NCBI RefSeq assembly: GCF_018336475.1
Contig: NZ_CP048741.1
Coordinates: 2,066,442 to 2,071,604 of the forward strand
Length of the DNA stretch: 5,163 nt
Direction of reading: 5' to 3'
From: Romboutsia sp. 13368
GTDB taxonomy: Bacteria; Bacillota; Clostridia; Peptostreptococcales; Peptostreptococcaceae
Part shown: piece by piece, positions 1-5,163 of the stretch
Numbering within the stretch: position 1 is the stretch's first letter
How the letters are laid out: every line of letters begins with the position of its first letter
Program-made: the position numbers and the translations under genes
Notes under the pieces: generated by a model
Database searches by the model: none
Seen by the model: the letters and a program-made list of their open reading frames with translations, nothing else
Told to the model about the DNA's origin: nothing

Positions 1-6
1 TTTTTA

Positions 7-33
7 GCAACCGAAATCTTTGATTTGGTTGGC
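7..33 (-). repeat. Trailer hairpin, inverted relative of the leader element
   Basis: The stem pairs AACC (9-12) with GGTT (27-30) and AAATC (14-18) with GATTT (22-26), with one bulged base at 13 and a TTT loop. GC and GGC at the base can add two more pairs. On the plus strand it reads GCAAC...GTTGGCGATATAAA. That is the arrangement the leader hairpin (4769-4811) shows on the minus strand, so the two are in opposite orientation. It lacks the GNRA core of the leader and spacer copies. Confidence 0.55.
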
Positions 34-36
34 GAT

Positions 37-54
37 ATAAACCTTTAGGTTTAT
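37..54 (-). repeat. Hairpin next to the 23S 3' end
   Basis: A perfect 7-bp inverted repeat, ATAAACC and GGTTTAT around TTTA, lies three nucleotides beyond the predicted mature 23S 3' end. It is probably a maturation or stability structure of the precursor. The leader has a hairpin of similar size at the same distance from GGCGATATAAA (4747-4765), but with a different stem sequence. Confidence 0.6.
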
Positions 55-57
55 TTT

Positions 58-2954
<2,897 letters not shown>

Positions 2955-3005
2955 AGTTATTAAAAGAATTGTAATTTTTAAGACTTTTCTTGTCATATAT
3001 GTTTA

Positions 3006-3025
3006 AAACTCGCTTTCGCTCGTTT
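3006..3025 (-). repeat. Spacer hairpin with GNRA loop and GA/GA step
   Basis: In the RNA this reads AAAC-GA-GC-GAAA-GC-GA-GTTT. It has a 4-bp stem, GA opposite GA (able to form tandem sheared G·A pairs), two G-C pairs and a GAAA tetraloop. It directly follows the 43-nt hairpin at 3027-3069 in transcription. Whether a protein binds it is unknown. Confidence 0.55.
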
Positions 3026-3026
3026 C

Positions 3027-3069
3027 GCCAATGATATATCTTCGCTCTCGCTTCAGATACATCCATTGC
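3027..3069 (-). repeat. Spacer copy of the 43-nt hairpin element
   Basis: The outer stem pairs CAATG (3029-3033) with CATTG (3064-3068) and continues through the following AT-rich bases, with one G·U pair in the RNA and one bulge. The apical core CTTCGCTCTCGCTTCAG (3040-3056, plus strand) is identical to the leader copy. Over 43 nt the two copies differ at seven positions, and two of those form a covarying pair (T-A here, C-G in the leader). The RNA core is CT-GAA-GC-GAGA-GC-GA-AG, a GNRA-capped hairpin. I infer a conserved RNA structure in precursor rRNA. Confidence 0.7.
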
Positions 3070-3101
3070 TTAAAATGATGTCATATCACTAAATGTTATG
3101 C

Positions 3102-3115
3102 AGTTTTCAAAGTGC
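3102..3115 (-). promoter_or_regulatory. boxA-like antitermination site in the spacer
   Basis: The minus strand reads GCACTTTGAAAACT, close to the boxA consensus of Firmicute rRNA operons (roughly TGCTCTTTGAAAACT) as I remember it. BoxA RNA is bound by NusB-NusE (S10) and helps RNA polymerase escape Rho and polarity in untranslated rRNA. Its first six bases are also the 3' arm of a 6-bp hairpin (3110-3125, AAGTGC/GCACTT in the RNA, loop GTTA), so access may depend on folding. Confidence 0.6.
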
Positions 3116-3125
3116 TAACGCACTT
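3110..3125 (-). repeat. Hairpin overlapping spacer boxA
   Basis: A perfect 6-bp inverted repeat, AAGTGC and GCACTT around a 4-nt loop. It comes just before and partly overlaps the boxA-like site in transcription order. This resembles the boxB-boxA order of E. coli rRNA leaders, but the overlap means the two cannot both be fully available. Confidence 0.5.
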
Positions 3126-3135
3126 CGCTACCTTC

Positions 3136-3153
3136 CACTCACTTTCGTTCGTG
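3136..3153 (-). repeat. Small spacer hairpin with GNRA loop and GA/GA step
   Basis: In the RNA this reads CAC-GA-AC-GAAA-GT-GA-GTG. It has the same layout as the hairpin at 3006-3025 (short stem, GA opposite GA, two base pairs, GAAA loop), with different stem bases. It is weak on Watson-Crick pairing alone. Recurrence of the layout is the main support. Confidence 0.45.
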
Positions 3154-3190
3154 TCGAGGTGCTCAAAGTACTTATTTTGGGCTACGCCCT

Positions 3191-3222
3191 ATTTTGAAAG
3201 TTTAATAATAAACTCTCAAAAT
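3191..3222 (-). repeat. 14-bp spacer hairpin competing with the 16S stalk
   Basis: ATTTTGAAAGTTTA (3191-3204) and TAAACTCTCAAAAT (3209-3222) pair around ATAA. The single DNA mismatch becomes a G·U pair in the transcribed RNA, so all 14 positions pair. Bases 3207-3222 also belong to the strand that pairs with the leader in the 16S processing stalk, so the two folds exclude each other. A small GGGC/GCCC hairpin (3179-3189) lies just beyond it. Confidence 0.65.
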
Positions 3223-3233
3223 TAAACAGTAGG
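3207..3233 (-). repeat. 3' strand of the 16S precursor stalk
   Basis: In the RNA, bases 3233 to 3218 (CCTACTGTTTAATTTT) are perfectly complementary to the leader at 4894-4909. After one G·G mismatch, ten further positions (3216-3207) pair with 4911-4920 including two G·U pairs. This gives 26 of 27 positions paired. In bacteria such a stalk enclosing 16S is the usual substrate for RNase III. It starts about 12 nt after the 16S 3' end. Confidence 0.8.
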
Positions 3234-3236
3234 CAA

Positions 3237-4746
<1,510 letters not shown>

Positions 4747-4749
<3 letters not shown>

Positions 4750-4765
4750 AATTCTTCGAATTTAT
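4747..4765 (-). repeat. Hairpin at the 16S 5' boundary
   Basis: A perfect 8-bp inverted repeat, ATAAATTC and GAATTTAT around TTC. Its 3' arm in the RNA reaches the predicted first nucleotides of mature 16S. It may position the final 5' trimming or be disrupted by it. Similar boundary hairpins occur at the other three mature ends in this window. Confidence 0.55.
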
Positions 4766-4768
4766 ATC

Positions 4769-4811
4769 GCCAACGATATTCCTTCGCTCTCGCTTCAGTC
4801 ATATCCGTTGC
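4769..4811 (-). repeat. Leader copy of the 43-nt hairpin element
   Basis: The outer stem pairs CAACGATAT (4771-4779) with ATATCCGTTG (4801-4810) with one bulged base. The apical core (4782-4798) is identical over 17 nt to the spacer copy at 3040-3056. In the RNA the tip is GC-GAGA-GC flanked by GA-rich internal-loop strands. In both copies the element is followed in the RNA by GGCGA. It lies between the 16S stalk strand and the 16S 5' end, so it would sit within the loop closed by the stalk. Confidence 0.7.
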
Positions 4812-4834
4812 TCAAATAAATTTGATTACCTGCT

Positions 4835-4852
4835 CAGACTAATCATTATCTG
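4835..4852 (-). repeat. Weak leader hairpin
   Basis: CAGACTAAT and ATTATCTG can pair over about seven positions with one bulged base and a very tight loop. It is AT-rich and modest, with no second copy in the window to support it. Confidence 0.35.
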
Positions 4853-4893
4853 AATATCTGGCTTGGTTTGTTAGTTGTAATTCTATAAATTAA

Positions 4894-4920
4894 CCTACTG
4901 TTTAATTTTCAAAGTTCATT
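4894..4920 (-). repeat. 5' strand of the 16S precursor stalk
   Basis: Partner of 3207-3233: 16 perfect pairs (4894-4909), one mismatch at 4910, then ten more including two G·U pairs. It lies about 145 nt before the 16S 5' end, while the other strand lies about 12 nt after the 3' end. The stalk therefore encloses much of the leader together with 16S. The boxA-like site is inside it. Confidence 0.8.
4904..4918 (-). promoter_or_regulatory. boxA-like antitermination site in the leader
   Basis: The minus strand reads TGAACTTTGAAAATT, sharing ACTTTGAAAA with the spacer boxA-like site at 3102-3115. It begins about 27 nt after the predicted start of transcription, a usual place for an rRNA antitermination site (NusB-NusE binding). 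It would be single-stranded only until the spacer is transcribed and the 16S stalk forms. Confidence 0.55.
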
Positions 4921-4928
4921 TTTGTTTT

Positions 4929-4945
4929 GCCCTTTTCTTAAGGAC
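4929..4945 (-). repeat. 5'-terminal hairpin of the primary transcript
   Basis: In the RNA, GTCCTT and AAGGGC pair (six pairs, one G·U) around AAGAA. If transcription starts at the G at 4945, the stem begins at the very first nucleotide. Confidence 0.45.
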
Positions 4946-4952
4946 AAGTATA

Positions 4953-4981
4953 ACTATACCATCTTAAAATTATTTGGTCAA
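4953..4981 (-). promoter_or_regulatory. Principal rRNA promoter (sigma-A type)
   Basis: On the minus strand, -35 TTGACC (4976-4981) and -10 TATAGT (4953-4958) are separated by exactly 17 nt. This is the only near-consensus pair in the upstream region and it is correctly placed and oriented for the operon. Transcription probably starts at G 4945, with nearby T residues possible. A GTP start would fit the GTP-level control known for Bacillus subtilis rRNA promoters. Confidence 0.85.
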
Positions 4982-4984
4982 TAC

Positions 4985-5010
4985 TTTTTTTATACTTTTT
5001 TATATTTTTT
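4985..5010 (-). promoter_or_regulatory. Phased A-tracts, UP-like element
   Basis: On the transcribed-sense strand, three A-tracts (at 5005-5010, 4996-5001 and 4985-4991) are spaced about 9-10 bp apart and end three bases before the -35 box. One tract per helical turn implies bent DNA and a good binding surface for the RNA polymerase alpha C-terminal domains, as at other strong rRNA promoters. Confidence 0.65.
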
Positions 5011-5011
5011 G

Positions 5012-5163
5012 TAATTATTTTTATATTTCATTTAATTTACAATTTTCATTAAAAAATATTATTCTCTATACTTCTATTTTATATACATCAAAATCTAATA
5101 AAATCCTTATATACTATATAGCTATTATTTCTTCATAATTAGTATAATACACATATAAAAATA
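5012..5163. other. AT-rich upstream intergenic DNA
   Basis: About 150 nt of very AT-rich sequence with no credible coding frame, RNA gene or terminator. Two weak promoter-like patterns occur on the minus strand. One is TTGATG (5086-5091) with TATAGA (5065-5070) at a short 15-nt spacing. The other is TATACT (5141-5146), whose -35 would lie beyond the window. Tandem promoters are common before Firmicute rRNA operons, but neither pattern is strong enough to call. Confidence 0.6.

Larger units (their letters stand above)
1..57 (-). other. 23S trailer / start of 23S-5S spacer (partial)
   Basis: These are the first 57 nt transcribed after mature 23S; the window ends before any 5S gene. The segment is almost wholly made of two inverted repeats, one at 37-54 and one at 7-33. 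It has no run of T after either hairpin on the transcribed strand (the left one is followed by TAAAAA), so it does not look like an intrinsic terminator. Continued transcription into 5S is the likeliest reading. The segment is also related, in opposite orientation, to the 16S leader. Confidence 0.75.
4750..4945 (-). other. 16S leader (5' external transcribed spacer)
   Basis: About 195 nt between the predicted transcription start and mature 16S. In transcription order it holds a 5'-terminal hairpin (4929-4945), a boxA-like site (4904-4918) inside the leader strand of the 16S stalk (4894-4920), a weak hairpin (4835-4852), the 43-nt hairpin element (4769-4811), and a hairpin at the 16S boundary (4747-4765). 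It encodes no protein. Confidence 0.8.

Noticed and set aside
1..33. Possible intrinsic terminator after 23S
   Set aside because: The hairpin is followed on the transcribed strand by TAAAAA and not by a T-run. The T-run visible at 1-5 is on the plus strand, upstream of the hairpin in that direction.
2994..3001. Palindrome CATATATG in the spacer
   Set aside because: Short and AT-rich, expected by chance at this composition.
3006..3056. CRISPR-like repeats of GCGAAAGCGA-type strings
   Set aside because: Repeat units are short, unequal and irregularly spaced without spacers; they are explained as hairpin tips.
5065..5091. Second promoter TTGATG / TATAGA on the minus strand
   Set aside because: The spacing is only 15 nt and both boxes are imperfect in very AT-rich DNA where such matches are frequent. 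Plausible as a tandem promoter but not supported enough.

Overview
The window holds most of one bacterial ribosomal RNA operon, read entirely on the minus strand (right to left). The order in transcription is: AT-rich upstream DNA, a strong rRNA-type promoter (about 4953-4981) with an A-tract UP-like element, a leader of about 195 nt, 16S rRNA (about 4749 down to 3245), a 290-nt spacer without a tRNA, 23S rRNA (about 2954 down to 58), and the first 57 nt of the 23S trailer. A 5S gene is expected just beyond the left edge and is not in the window. I see no protein-coding gene. The open frames over the rRNA genes are chance frames.

The organism looks like a low-G+C Gram-positive bacterium. The 16S signature stretches match what I remember of Peptostreptococcaceae (clostridial cluster XI, the Paraclostridium / Paeniclostridium / Romboutsia / Terrisporobacter neighbourhood). 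This is by recall only; I cannot name a species. The very AT-rich flanks fit that group. The 23S 5' end differs from the Clostridioides difficile 23S ribotyping-primer site as I remember it, so that species is unlikely.

The rRNA genes look complete and ordinary, with the universal functional loops intact. The interest lies in the non-coding parts. The leader and the spacer can form a 27-nt stalk that closes 16S and includes a boxA-like antitermination site. Every mature end visible here lies in or next to a small inverted repeat, including one that would mask the anti-Shine-Dalgarno sequence in the precursor. Leader and spacer each carry a 43-nt hairpin with an identical 17-nt core and a covarying base pair. 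The 23S trailer carries a related element in the opposite orientation, so leader and trailer share 14 nt of perfect complementarity. A recurrent small fold (GNRA loop, two base pairs, then GA opposite GA) occurs four times in the non-coding RNA. Mature-end coordinates come from homology and carry an uncertainty of a few bases.
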